A stretch of 64,000 nucleotides of DNA, taken from positions 10,222,501 through 10,286,500 of the forward strand of contig NZ_CP071091.1 of NCBI RefSeq assembly GCF_017301635.1, written 5' to 3'. Position 1 is the stretch's first letter, and every line of letters starts with the position of its first letter. A program made the position numbers and the translations under genes. This DNA comes from Myxococcus landrumus (GTDB lineage Bacteria; Myxococcota; Myxococcia; Myxococcales; Myxococcaceae). This document shows positions 30,927-40,199 of the stretch, piece by piece. The notes under the pieces were generated by a model, which saw only the letters and a list, made by a program, of their open reading frames with translations, did not search any database and had not been told where the DNA came from.

Positions 30927-31886
30927 TCACCGCTCCAGCGCCGTCATGTCCGGGCAGGTCGAGCGCACGCCCTCGGTCGGGTTGATGAAGTCCCAGCTCC
31001 GGGAGATGAACGTCACCCGTCCCCGGTTGTCCCAGCACTCGGTGTACTGAGCGCCCTGGATGTCCCCCTTGAGAATCCGCAGGGAGCCGGAGCCCCGGCC
31101 ATCCGGAGCCCACCGAGTGGTGAGCGCCACGTCCTCGGGCAGTCCCCCCGCCACGAAGTCGGTGCCCTGAATCTCGAAGGTCATCTCCGCCACTCGGCCC
31201 TCGCCCTGTCGGTAGGTGTACTTGGAGGGGAGGAGCAGGGGCTGCATGCTCACGAAGACGACCGACACACTCGTGGGAAGCGTCCGCGTCTGGTAGTGAA
31301 TCTCCTCGCGCTCCAGCAGGTCGAGCCCCAGGATGAAGCCCTTCTCGCGCGCCCGTCGCAGCTCCAGGATGAGGCTGCCCTCCCCCTTGCGGATGCCTCC
31401 GTTGGCCTGGAACGAGCCGGTGATGAAGCTCCACCAGGCCTCCTCGCCCTCGCCGACGCGGCGGTACTGGAGCTGATAGTCGAAGCGCTCGCCCTCGCGA
31501 GTCATCACGAACCGCGCCTCGAACCGCCGCTCCCTCCGGTCGGGGTAGGGCCCCCACACACGACGGTCGGGCTCGCGCTCGGTGGGGGGCGCGGAGCGGA
31601 TGGTCTCCAGCGACGCCAGCATCGAGTCGACCACCTCGTTGAAGCGCCGTCCCGTCTCGTCCGTGTCGACGATGATGCCCGACGGCAACCCCAGTCGTCC
31701 CACCCCCAGCGCCGTCTTGCCTGTGATGCGTGCGCTCCAGCCGGCTTCCTTGTCCTGGCCGGGGACCGTCGCCGCCAGGTCCTCGCGCTGGGGCAGGGCG
31801 TTGAGGAACTCCAGGTCGTCGTTGGAGAAGTCGCCGCCGCATGCGGCCAGGGCCAGACAGAGAAAGACAGGCACCAGGTATCGCAT
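30927..31886 (-). CDS. Lipoprotein B of the caspase module
   Basis: 319 residues. Lipoprotein signal MRYLVPVFLCLALAAC; AAGGAG lies 6 bases before this ATG, fixing the start. The body is beta-rich. Its C-terminal half aligns by eye with the 326-residue lipoprotein at 34828: shared TRW/SRW, KGD/GGD, then ECWD and a final Cys near the end. The start is 11 bases after the caspase gene stop, so it is co-transcribed with it. Function unknown; as a surface or periplasmic lipoprotein it could be a substrate, a partner or a receptor for the protease. Confidence 0.75.
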   Translation of the reverse strand: MRYLVPVFLCLALAACGGDFSNDDLEFLNALPQREDLAATVPGQDKEAGWSARITGKTALGVGRLGLPSGIIVDTDETGRRFNEVVDSMLASLETIRSAPPTEREPDRRVWGPYPDRRERRFEARFVMTREGERFDYQLQYRRVGEGEEAWWSFITGSFQANGGIRKGEGSLILELRRAREKGFILGLDLLEREEIHYQTRTLPTSVSVVFVSMQPLLLPSKYTYRQGEGRVAEMTFEIQGTDFVAGGLPEDVALTTRWAPDGRGSGSLRILKGDIQGAQYTECWDNRGRVTFISRSWDFINPTEGVRSTCPDMTALER

Positions 31887-31897
31887 CGAACGCTCCT

Positions 31898-33496
31898 TCA
31901 AGGCTGATACGTGACGAGCGCGCCCAGCTCCCAGAAGCCCAGCGAGCGTTGCTCATCCACGGTGTAGAGCAGGTAGTGGAGTCGGGCACGTCCCGTCACG
32001 TGCAGGCGACGCAGGGGCTGCCAGCGCAAGCCCGTCTCCAACCCTGGGGAGAACATGGCGTACTTCTGGTCGGGATAGGCCGCATCCGCGAAGTCACGCC
32101 GCATCACGAGGTACGCCATGCGCACGCCGACGAAGGGCGCGATGCTTCCTCTCGGCCACTCGGACTTGAGCGTCGTGCCCAGGCTCATCACCGAGTACTT
32201 GTAGGCGGGCCCGCTCAACGTGGGCAGCGCGAGCAGCGCCTGCTTCCCACCCAGCGCCACGTCCACGCCCCAGACCCAGTCCCGGCGGAAGTAGTCGTGG
32301 AGCTGCGCCTCCGCGCCCAACAGTCCCACCGACAGGAACAGCGACTCGCGCGTGGGGGCATCGAAGAAGGACTGCACACCGCCGGAGAGGCCCACTGTCC
32401 ACCAGGCACCTTCCACGGAGGCCACGCCCTTCACCGGGTCGTCGGAGAAGGGCGCATCCCTCAGCCGCGCCTCCTCCAGCACCACCTGTCGGCCGCGCGC
32501 TACCTCCACTTCGCCGATGCGCAGCCGGTCCGAGAGCCGTCGCTTCACGCGGTACGTCCCAGGAGCCAGCGCCACGCGGCGCTCCAGGTCGGGCGCCTTG
32601 TCCAGCTCCGCGACCACCATCCCCGCCGAGTCCACGAAGTAGTACGTACCCGACGGCGCAAGGCCCGGCACCACCAGGCCATCCCCCGCCGCGCGCAGGT
32701 CCGTCAGCACCAGGTCGCCGTTGCCCGCAAGGTCGTAGCTGAACGTCGGATGCTGCGCGCCGCCGCTGCTCGCCGCGGTGTCCGCCACCGTGCGGGCGTA
32801 CGCATGCGAGTACGCCTCGAACAACGTCACCCGACCATCGCCGCTGCGGTCCGCGTCGCCGAGCAGCCCGCTGGCGAGGTGATGGGAGAAGTAGCTGCCA
32901 CCGAGCGCATCCGATTCCTGCGAGTCCTCATCCGCCGAGCTCGACGTGAGAATGACGAGGCCGCGGGAGTCACGCTCCGCGCCGGATTCGATTTGGAAGG
33001 CTGGCGCCTTGCGAGCGCCCTTGGTGCGTGTCAGCGCGCCGGAGCGGCATGAGTCGAGAATCGCGATGCGGATGTCCGCGGACGTCTCCGACAGACGCTT
33101 CTTGAGGTCCTCGAAGCCCACGCGGGAGTTGCCGAGCCGCAGCGTGCCGTCCTTCGCGTGGCCCGAATAGTAGACGAGCAGCGCGGTGCGCTCGCCCCGG
33201 GCGCGGGCCTCCTTCGCGCGCGCTTCCAGGTCCGTCAGCGCGGCGAGGAAGTCCTTCGAGGACTCGTTGAGCAAGAGCTTCGCATCGCCGGGAGCCACGC
33301 CTCCCAGCCGCGCGAGCAGCCCGTGCATCTTCCTCGCATCATCCCGCGCGAAGCGCAGGGGCCGTGTGTCGTCGCCTCCTTCGTCATTGCCGACGATGAG
33401 CGCGAAGCGGCGCAGGCCCTCCGCCCTCGCGCCCGAGGCCATGAGCACCAGGATGGCGGCCACCGCGCGCCAGAACGAGAGCAGGGGAGGGCTCAT
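31898..33496 (-). CDS. Secreted caspase-family protease with beta-barrel-like C-terminus
   Basis: 532 residues. Signal peptide (VAAILVLMASGARA), then a peptidase C14/caspase p20-type domain: RFALIVGNDEG, LRFARDDARKMHGLL, catalytic His113 in LLVYYSGHAKDG and catalytic Cys150 in RIAILDSCRSGALT, then GLVILTSSSADEDSQES. After about residue 265 a small beta domain (VALAPGTYRVKRR) precedes about 190 residues of alternating strands with aromatic girdle residues (LFLSVGLLGAEAQLHDYF, SIAPFVGVRMAYLV, RLHYLLYT, LGALVTYQP) that look like an outer-membrane barrel. Cleavage after basic residues would be expected from the family. Its ATG overlaps the anti-sigma stop (ATGA). Confidence 0.82.
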   Translation of the reverse strand: MSPPLLSFWRAVAAILVLMASGARAEGLRRFALIVGNDEGGDDTRPLRFARDDARKMHGLLARLGGVAPGDAKLLLNESSKDFLAALTDLEARAKEARARGERTALLVYYSGHAKDGTLRLGNSRVGFEDLKKRLSETSADIRIAILDSCRSGALTRTKGARKAPAFQIESGAERDSRGLVILTSSSADEDSQESDALGGSYFSHHLASGLLGDADRSGDGRVTLFEAYSHAYARTVADTAASSGGAQHPTFSYDLAGNGDLVLTDLRAAGDGLVVPGLAPSGTYYFVDSAGMVVAELDKAPDLERRVALAPGTYRVKRRLSDRLRIGEVEVARGRQVVLEEARLRDAPFSDDPVKGVASVEGAWWTVGLSGGVQSFFDAPTRESLFLSVGLLGAEAQLHDYFRRDWVWGVDVALGGKQALLALPTLSGPAYKYSVMSLGTTLKSEWPRGSIAPFVGVRMAYLVMRRDFADAAYPDQKYAMFSPGLETGLRWQPLRRLHVTGRARLHYLLYTVDEQRSLGFWELGALVTYQP

Positions 33497-34263
33497 GGCT
33501 TGAGCAGCATCCAGTGCGTCTGCTCGCCGGGCACCGGGAGCGACGTCATCCGCTCCACGTCGCCATCGGCAGAGGTGAAGGCGCGCCGGGCCGCGTCCAC
33601 GAGCGACTCCACCGTGAAGGGCTCATCGCTCATCACCAGCACCACGCGCTCCACCCCCGAGCCCGTGAGCTCCCAACTGCCTTGCAGCCATTGCAGCTCC
33701 GAGCCCGCTTCCACCGATGCGCTGGTGCCGGACTCCGGATGAAGCGGCGTCACCTCGCCAATGGCATCCACCGACACCGCGGCCATGTAGCGGCGCGCGC
33801 TGACCTTGTAGCCCAGCATCACCCGCTCTCCGGGCTCCAGGGCTTCGGGGGAGTCGGGCCGGGCCTCGCGTTGAGGACCGGGTCCTCCACCGATGCGCAG
33901 CTCCGCCACGTTCCCATGTCCCTTGCTCCGGTCCCAACCGTGGCCTTGCGGCAACAGCGGGCGGGCCAGCACCACCACGAGCACCGACGCGGCCAGCGCC
34001 ACCGTGGTGCCCACCCAGCGCCGAGGCGCCGGCTTCACCGCGTCCTGTCGCTGCTGCCGCTCCAGGGCCCGGGCCACTCCCGCCTCGAAGCGGTCGTAGG
34101 GATGCTCCTGCTCGAAACGCGTCTGATTCGATTCGATGCCACGCAGCACACTCCCACACGTGGTGCAGCTCGCCGCGTGGGCTCGGACGCGAGCGGCCTC
34201 GGTCAAGACCAGCTCACCGGCATGCAGGCGTCGCAGTGTCCATTCCGACTCGTGCGCGCTCAT
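33493..34263 (-). CDS. Zinc-finger anti-sigma factor with DUF4384-like periplasmic domain
   Basis: 256 residues. The cytoplasmic N-terminus has the ZAS zinc motif HxxxCxxC (His29, Cys33, Cys36 in HAASCTTC) known from anti-sigma factors that hold ECF sigma factors inactive. One membrane helix at about residues 84-103 (WVGTTVALAASVLVVVLA). The periplasmic part contains GERVMLGYKVSARRYMAAVS and ELQWLQGSWELTG, resembling DUF4384, a domain often linked with caspase-like proteins. It overlaps by ATGA with both the sigma factor gene upstream and the caspase gene downstream, so all three are translationally coupled. Confidence 0.8.
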   Translation of the reverse strand: MSAHESEWTLRRLHAGELVLTEAARVRAHAASCTTCGSVLRGIESNQTRFEQEHPYDRFEAGVARALERQQRQDAVKPAPRRWVGTTVALAASVLVVVLARPLLPQGHGWDRSKGHGNVAELRIGGGPGPQREARPDSPEALEPGERVMLGYKVSARRYMAAVSVDAIGEVTPLHPESGTSASVEAGSELQWLQGSWELTGSGVERVVLVMSDEPFTVESLVDAARRAFTSADGDVERMTSLPVPGEQTHWMLLKP

Positions 34264-34802
34264 CGAACCCTCAGCTCCTCTCCGCCGAGCTCGGCGAAGT
34301 GCTCCAGCCGCTTGCGGATGGTGGGCACCGAACGCCCCAGCAACGCGGCCACCTCTTCCAAGGTCATCCCATCCACGTGGTAGTGAATCACCGCCGCCTG
34401 GGTCTCTGCATCCACTCGCGACAGCAGCCTGCGAACCAGGTCCCGGGTCTCCATCTCACCGGGACCTCCATGCGCCTCCGGGCGCGCGGCCTCGTCCCTC
34501 TCGAACCACCGCCGCCATCCCGCGCGCTCCGAGCGGAGCTGGTTCAGGCAGTGGTGCGTGGCGATCTTCATCAACCACGTCAGGGGAGACGCATCCGCGC
34601 GGAACTCATCCACGTGGGAGAGGGCGCGCGCGAAGACGTCATGCATCGCATCCTCCGCTCGCGCCTCGTCCTTCAACAGATAGCGGCAGCGCCCCAGGAC
34701 GCTGCCGCCATGTCGTGTGTACAGCTCCCGTAGGAGGTCGCGCCGGTCCGGAAGTGGACCGCCTTGGATGACCCTGAGGGCTGGCTGCCGCGTCGCTGTC
34801 AC
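34260..34802 (-). CDS. ECF RNA polymerase sigma factor
   Basis: 180 residues. Region 2 at about 22-90 (LLRELYTRHGGSVLGRCRYL, AEDAMHDVFARAL, SPLTWLMKIATHHCLNQLR) and region 4 at about 120-172 (VIHYHVDGMTLEEVAALLG, SVPTIRKRLEHF), no region 3: an ECF-type sigma-70 factor. The start is GTG at 34802 without a strong ribosome binding site. It is coupled to the anti-sigma gene. The upstream lipoprotein ends 25 bases before it, so the operon may start at that lipoprotein. ECF genes usually autoregulate, but I could not find a repeated promoter motif. Confidence 0.88.
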   Translation of the reverse strand: MTATRQPALRVIQGGPLPDRRDLLRELYTRHGGSVLGRCRYLLKDEARAEDAMHDVFARALSHVDEFRADASPLTWLMKIATHHCLNQLRSERAGWRRWFERDEAARPEAHGGPGEMETRDLVRRLLSRVDAETQAAVIHYHVDGMTLEEVAALLGRSVPTIRKRLEHFAELGGEELRVR

Positions 34803-34827
34803 ACGAGAGAGACTACCGCGAGCCGCG

Positions 34828-35808
34828 CTACAGCGTGGAGTAGACCGCCGTGGGGAAGGCTCCGCAGGCGTTCACCGTGCCATGGCCGACATCCGGGCGG
34901 AAGCTCACCGCGAAGTAGACACTGAGGAAGCGGCCATCCCAACACTCGTTGACAGTCGCCTCGCCGAAGAGGTCTCCGCCTGACACCTTGATGTCCGAGC
35001 GACCCGCCCCCGTGCGCTCCCACCGGCTCTTGATGGCCAGTCGCTCCAGCTTCGAACGCGTCGGGTCCACATCCATGTTCTGCTTCACCACGTAGTCCAG
35101 CTCACCCCCGGCGCCCGGCGTCTGGGCGAAGCGGTAGTTCGCGCTCGCCTGCTCACCCGAGCTCGTGGACCGCGAGAAGTCCGCCTCCACCGTGGCCACC
35201 GCATCCGGCGCCTTGCGCGAGTAGCGGACCTCCAGAGTCGCGATGCCCTCCGGGCCGCCATTGTTGCCCGGCAGCGCGTTGCTCCGCTCCCAGTCGATGA
35301 GGAACTGCCCGGAGCCGTAGCCGGAGAGCCGCTCGCCATTCGCATCCTCGGCCGCCGTGTGCGAGCCGGAGAGCACTGCCTTGAAGGCGGTGTCGGGCTC
35401 GAGCTTGGCCTTGGCCTCCAGCACCCACGAATACGTGTCGCCTTGCGTGTGGGTGACGGTCAGCTTCCACGCGATGAGGCTCAGGGGCTGCGAGTGCGGA
35501 CCCCACACGGCGACGTCGCCATTGATGGAGGTGGGCGGGTGCTTGACGATCTCCTCGATGAGGTTGAGCACCCCCAGCGTCCCGCCGTTGATGGTCGCCG
35601 CCGCCGCGACGGTGAGGATGTAGTACTCGGACGTCTGCCCGGCGCCGGCGTACTCGGTCGTCAGTCCCTGGCCCTTCGGAGCGGGCGAGTTCACCTCCAC
35701 CATCTGCTTGGAGGGAACGCCCCCACGGAACGACGCCTCGTCCTGCTTCGAGTCAGGGTCACATCCCGCGAGCATCAACGCGGCACACAGCAGGCTCTTG
35801 CGCAGCAT
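34828..35808 (-). CDS. Lipoprotein A, paralogue of lipoprotein B
   Basis: 326 residues. Lipoprotein signal MLRKSLLCAALMLAGC. Beta-rich throughout. Shares with the 319-residue lipoprotein at 30927 the order EVRYSR/EIHYQT, then LAIKSRW/VALTTRW, GGDLFGE/KGDIQGA, NECWD/TECWD and a closing Cys. The two paralogues therefore bracket the sigma/anti-sigma/caspase genes. It is the first gene of the run, with a 211-base gap upstream to the divergent nucleotidyltransferase-like gene. Function unknown. Confidence 0.72.
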   Translation of the reverse strand: MLRKSLLCAALMLAGCDPDSKQDEASFRGGVPSKQMVEVNSPAPKGQGLTTEYAGAGQTSEYYILTVAAAATINGGTLGVLNLIEEIVKHPPTSINGDVAVWGPHSQPLSLIAWKLTVTHTQGDTYSWVLEAKAKLEPDTAFKAVLSGSHTAAEDANGERLSGYGSGQFLIDWERSNALPGNNGGPEGIATLEVRYSRKAPDAVATVEADFSRSTSSGEQASANYRFAQTPGAGGELDYVVKQNMDVDPTRSKLERLAIKSRWERTGAGRSDIKVSGGDLFGEATVNECWDGRFLSVYFAVSFRPDVGHGTVNACGAFPTAVYSTL

Positions 35809-36019
35809 GGTCCATCTTCCTTTCGGGCGGCCCCCGGCGGGCGGCCGAGCGGCAACGTGTTCGCCCCTATGGACACAGCCCCGCCGAAAAACAGAAAGCG
35901 CACCGGCTCGATGCTGAAACCCGTTGGAATTTCAGAGGGTTGGAGGTCGGTCGGCTGCTGGGCGGACGACTTCACCCGGCCGTCGGACGCTGGAAATCCA
36001 TCGTCCCTACCTTTCGCGC

Positions 36020-36877
36020 ATGGAAAAGCGACACCCCAATCATCCCGGGGAGATGGGCACGGACGCGGGGCTCGCCGAGCGCGAGCGCACCGCGGATGAA
36101 ATCAATGCCCGCGCGCGGGCGGTGGGGTTGTTGTGTGACGCGGGTGTTCCGTTCGTCGTCGGCGGCGCCTACGCGTACGCCACCTATACGGGCATCTACC
36201 GGGACACGAAGGACCTGGACCTGTTTCCTCGCAAGGCGGACGCGCTGCGTGCGCTCCAGGTCCTGGAGAAGGATGGGTGGCGCACCGAGCGCACCGACGA
36301 GGTGTGGCTCTACAAGGCCTTCAAGGGGGACTACTTCGTCGACTTCATCTTCTCGTCCGGCAACGGCGTGGCGGTGGTGGACGACGAGTGGTTCGAGCAC
36401 GCCAATCGCGCCACCGTCTTCGGCCACTCGTGTCTGGTGGCGCCCGCGGAGGAGATGATCTGGTCCAAGGCGTTCGTCGCGGAGCGCGAGCGCTACGACG
36501 GCGCGGACGTCAACCACCTCATCCTCAAGGCGGGGCAGCGCATGGACTGGGGGCGGCTGATGCGCCGCTTCGACCGCTACTGGGAGGTGCTGCTCAGCCA
36601 CGTGATGATGTTCCGCTTCTCCTATCCCTCCGAGCGCGATGTCATCCCGGACTGGGTGATGGCGGAGCTGATGCGGCGGACGATGGACAGCATTCTCGAG
36701 GGCCGCTGGGACGCGCGGCTGTGCCGGGGCAACCTCGTCTCGAAGGTGAACTACCACGTGGACATCCACCACTGGGGGTTCGGCGACGGACGGGCCTGGG
36801 ACGAGAACGAACGACAGCAGGGGGGCGAGCGTGTCGCGGGACCCGAGCTCGAAAATTCGGTTGGCGGCAGTCGGTGA
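36020..36877 (+). CDS. Nucleotidyltransferase-fold protein
   Basis: 285 residues, cytoplasmic. The core VPFVVGGAYAYATYTGIYR followed by TKDLDLFPRK is the G-G...D-x-D signature of the MNT/AbiEii-type nucleotidyltransferase fold, and DYFVDFIFSS gives the third acidic strand. A helical C-terminal region follows. Could be a sugar- or protein-modifying transferase; the substrate is not evident. ATG 36020 was preferred; ATG 36053 sits directly after GGGGAG with no spacing. It overlaps the metallophosphoesterase gene by 47 bases, so the two are co-expressed. Confidence 0.7.
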   Translation: MEKRHPNHPGEMGTDAGLAERERTADEINARARAVGLLCDAGVPFVVGGAYAYATYTGIYRDTKDLDLFPRKADALRALQVLEKDGWRTERTDEVWLYKAFKGDYFVDFIFSSGNGVAVVDDEWFEHANRATVFGHSCLVAPAEEMIWSKAFVAERERYDGADVNHLILKAGQRMDWGRLMRRFDRYWEVLLSHVMMFRFSYPSERDVIPDWVMAELMRRTMDSILEGRWDARLCRGNLVSKVNYHVDIHHWGFGDGRAWDENERQQGGERVAGPELENSVGGSR

Positions 36878-37565
36878 CTTGCACTGCCGGGAGGACCAGC
36901 ACGGACGCTTCCGTCATCTCGTCAAGCAGGTCAACGCCACGGCGGACCTGCTGGTGTTGTGCGGGGACCTGACGGACCGCGGCCTCCTGGAGGAAGGCAA
37001 GGTGCTCGCCGAGGACCTGTCCGCGCTGCGCGTGCCGTGCGCGGCCGTGCTGGGCAATCACGACTACGAGCACGGACAGGTGAAGGAGATCTGCGCCGAG
37101 CTGGCCAAGGTGGGCGTGCACATCCTCGATGGGGACCACTTCATCTTCGAGAAGGTGCTGGGCGTCGCGGGCGTGAAGGGCTTCGGCGGCGGCTACGGCA
37201 ATGCGACGCTGCAAGCCTTCGGCGAACCGCAGACGAAGGCCTTCGTGCAGGAGGCGGTGACGGAGTCGCTCAAGCTGGAGGCCGCGCTGAGCCACCTGGA
37301 TACCCCCAGGAAGGTCATCATCATGCACTACGCCCCCATCCCGGAGACGTTGGAGGGGGAGAACATCGAGATTCGCCCCTTCCTCGGCACCAGCCGCCTG
37401 GCCATGCCCATTGACCACTACGGCGCGGAGGCGGTGTTCCACGGGCATGCACACCATGGCTCGCTCCGGGGGCAGACCAAGAGCGGCATCCCGGTCTACA
37501 ACGTCGCGATGCCGCTGCTCGCGCGCCACACGCCGGACCAGCGCTACGTCCTGCTGGAGGTCTAG
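36831..37565 (+). CDS. Calcineurin-like metallophosphoesterase
   Basis: 244 residues. All metal-binding motifs are present: VGDLHCRED (D-x-H), CGDLTDRG (GDxxDRG), LGNHDYEHG (GNHD/E), IMHYAPIP and GHAHHG. A cytoplasmic phosphatase or phosphodiesterase of unknown substrate. The start is GTG at 36831 behind a purine-rich GGGGGCGAG, inside the 3' end of the nucleotidyltransferase-like gene. Pairing of a nucleotide-transfer enzyme with a phosphodiesterase suggests addition and removal of the same group, which is an inference. Confidence 0.85.
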   Translation: MSRDPSSKIRLAAVGDLHCREDQHGRFRHLVKQVNATADLLVLCGDLTDRGLLEEGKVLAEDLSALRVPCAAVLGNHDYEHGQVKEICAELAKVGVHILDGDHFIFEKVLGVAGVKGFGGGYGNATLQAFGEPQTKAFVQEAVTESLKLEAALSHLDTPRKVIIMHYAPIPETLEGENIEIRPFLGTSRLAMPIDHYGAEAVFHGHAHHGSLRGQTKSGIPVYNVAMPLLARHTPDQRYVLLEV

Positions 37566-37719
37566 TGGCGGTTCCATGCAATCGCCGCGGTGACCGCTCG
37601 TTCTTGACGAAGTGACCTCTGCTGGGAGTTCGCCCGTGCGACTTGGCGTGCTCGCGGCGGAGGTCTATCGTTTCTCGTGTTGCAAGTACAAGACAGGTAC
37701 GAGAGGACGGAGCAAGGAC

Positions 37720-38436
<717 letters not shown>

Positions 38437-38466
38437 GTGAAGCCGCGAAGCCCCCTCCCGGCATGC

Positions 38467-38835
38467 TCAGGCGGTGATGACCATCCCGCCTTCGACCTTC
38501 ACGGGCCAGGACGTCAGCGAGGCGCCCTGGCACGGGCCTCCCACGCACCTGCCGTCCTCCAACTGGAAGAGGGCCCCGTGCCACGAGCAGTGGATGAGCT
38601 GCTTGTCGGGAGTCAGGTACTGGTCCAGCACTCGCGCCAGGGGAAGGCCCGCGTGGGGACACCGGTCCACGTAGCCGTGGACCTGGTCACCCTTGCGCAC
38701 GAGGAAGCCGTGGAAGAAGGCCTCCTCGATTTGCATCACGATGTTGCGCGCGCCCGGGTCCTGCAAGGCGTCCACCGGGCAGAGCGTGACGTCGGGAGGC
38801 GTCGTGTAGACGCGCTGCCGGGTTGGAAGGCTCAA
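38467..38835 (-). CDS. Rieske [2Fe-2S] ferredoxin-like protein
   Basis: 122 residues. The Rieske cluster ligands CPHAG (C-x-H) and CSWHG (C-x-x-H) are separated by about 18 residues, and the family opening [13 protein letters not shown] is present. A soluble electron carrier or a stand-alone Rieske domain. The most likely start is TTG at 38835, overlapping the hmgA stop as TTGA; no ATG or GTG precedes the conserved start. It would therefore be translated by coupling to hmgA, the last gene of the hppD-hmgA-Rieske operon. Confidence 0.75.
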   Translation of the reverse strand: MSLPTRQRVYTTPPDVTLCPVDALQDPGARNIVMQIEEAFFHGFLVRKGDQVHGYVDRCPHAGLPLARVLDQYLTPDKQLIHCSWHGALFQLEDGRCVGGPCQGASLTSWPVKVEGGMVITA

Positions 38836-40169
38836 GGCAGGCGGGCCTTCTCGAAGCCATCCCAGCAGTGGTCGTAGTCCAACTGCATCGCGGGCGTCTC
38901 CATCGCGAAGCGCGTGGGGCGGAAGACCCAGCGGGACTCGAACATGAACGCCAGCGTGTCCTGAATCTTGTGCGGCTTCAGGTCCACCTTCACCGCCTGC
39001 TCGTAGCTGGCGCGGTCCGGCCCATGGCCACTCATGCAGTTGTGCAGCGACGCGCCGCCCGGAGCAAAGCCGCCGGCCTTCGCGTCGTACGCACCATGCA
39101 CCAGCCCCATGAACTCGCTCATCACGTTGCGATGGAAGTAGGGCGGCCGGAAGGTGTTCTCCGCCACCATCCACCGGGGCGGGAAGATGACGAAGTCGCA
39201 GTTGGCCGTACCCGGCACTTCGCTGGGCGACGTCAGCACCGTGAAGATGGACGGGTCCGGATGGTCGTAGCTCACCGTACCGATGGTGTTGAACCGCGCC
39301 AGGTCGTACTTGTACGGCGCCAGGTTGCCGTGCCACGCCACCACGTCGAGCGGCGAGTGGTCGAACTGCGAGGACCACAGCCGGCCCTGGAACTTCTGGA
39401 TGACGAGCGTCGGGCGGTCCACGTCCTCGAACGCGGCCACGGGCGTCAGGAAGTCCCGCGCGTTGGCGAGGCCATTGGCGCCGATGGGCCCCAGGTCCGG
39501 CAGGCGGAAGAGGGCGCCGTGGTTCTCACAGATGTAACCGGCGACGGGCCCCTCGGGCAGCTCCGCGCGGAAGCGCACGCCGCGAGGCACCACGCCGACC
39601 TCACCGGGCCGCAGGTCCAGCACGCCCATCTCCGTCACGAGCGTGAGCTTCCCAGCCTGCGGGACGATGAGCAGCTCACCGTCCGCGTCGAAGAACACCT
39701 TGTCCGTCATGGACCGGTTGGCGCGGTACAGATGAACGGCGAGGCCCGCTCCGACCCCCGGGTCTCCGTTGCCCGCGTAGGTGACCCAGCCCTCGATGAA
39801 GTCCGTGGGCTCGGTGGGCGCGGGCAGGGGGCTCCACCGCAGCCGGTTGGGCGTGGGGGGAACCTCGTCGAACGGCCCGCCGCGCAGGAGCCCCTGCGGG
39901 TGGACCTTGAAGGACGCGTGGTTGGCGCTGGGCCGCAGTCGGTACAGCCAGGAGCGCCGGTTGTCTCGGCGCGCCGCCGTGAAGGCCGTGCCGGAGAGCT
40001 GCTCCGCGTAGAGCCCGAAGGGGGCTCGCTGCGGAGAGTTCTGTCCTACGGGGAGCGCGCCCGCGACGGCCTCTGTCGCGAACTCGTTTCCGAATCCGGA
40101 GAGGTAGTCGCCGGGCGCCTTTCGCAGCCCGCTCTTCGGAGTTACCGCGCTTCGATTATCGAGGGTCAC
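38832..40169 (-). CDS. hmgA: Homogentisate 1,2-dioxygenase
   Basis: 445 residues, the usual length. Non-haem iron enzyme that opens the homogentisate ring to maleylacetoacetate in tyrosine/phenylalanine breakdown. Family marks: [13 protein letters not shown] at the start, [34 protein letters not shown] with iron-ligand His, [14 protein letters not shown] and [16 protein letters not shown] start at 40169 with GGAG 7 bases before it. It follows hppD by 30 bases. No maleylacetoacetate isomerase or fumarylacetoacetase is in the window. Confidence 0.96.
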   Translation of the reverse strand: MTLDNRSAVTPKSGLRKAPGDYLSGFGNEFATEAVAGALPVGQNSPQRAPFGLYAEQLSGTAFTAARRDNRRSWLYRLRPSANHASFKVHPQGLLRGGPFDEVPPTPNRLRWSPLPAPTEPTDFIEGWVTYAGNGDPGVGAGLAVHLYRANRSMTDKVFFDADGELLIVPQAGKLTLVTEMGVLDLRPGEVGVVPRGVRFRAELPEGPVAGYICENHGALFRLPDLGPIGANGLANARDFLTPVAAFEDVDRPTLVIQKFQGRLWSSQFDHSPLDVVAWHGNLAPYKYDLARFNTIGTVSYDHPDPSIFTVLTSPSEVPGTANCDFVIFPPRWMVAENTFRPPYFHRNVMSEFMGLVHGAYDAKAGGFAPGGASLHNCMSGHGPDRASYEQAVKVDLKPHKIQDTLAFMFESRWVFRPTRFAMETPAMQLDYDHCWDGFEKARLP

Positions 40170-40199
40170 AGTATGGCTCCGCAGATGTCGGGCTGACGG

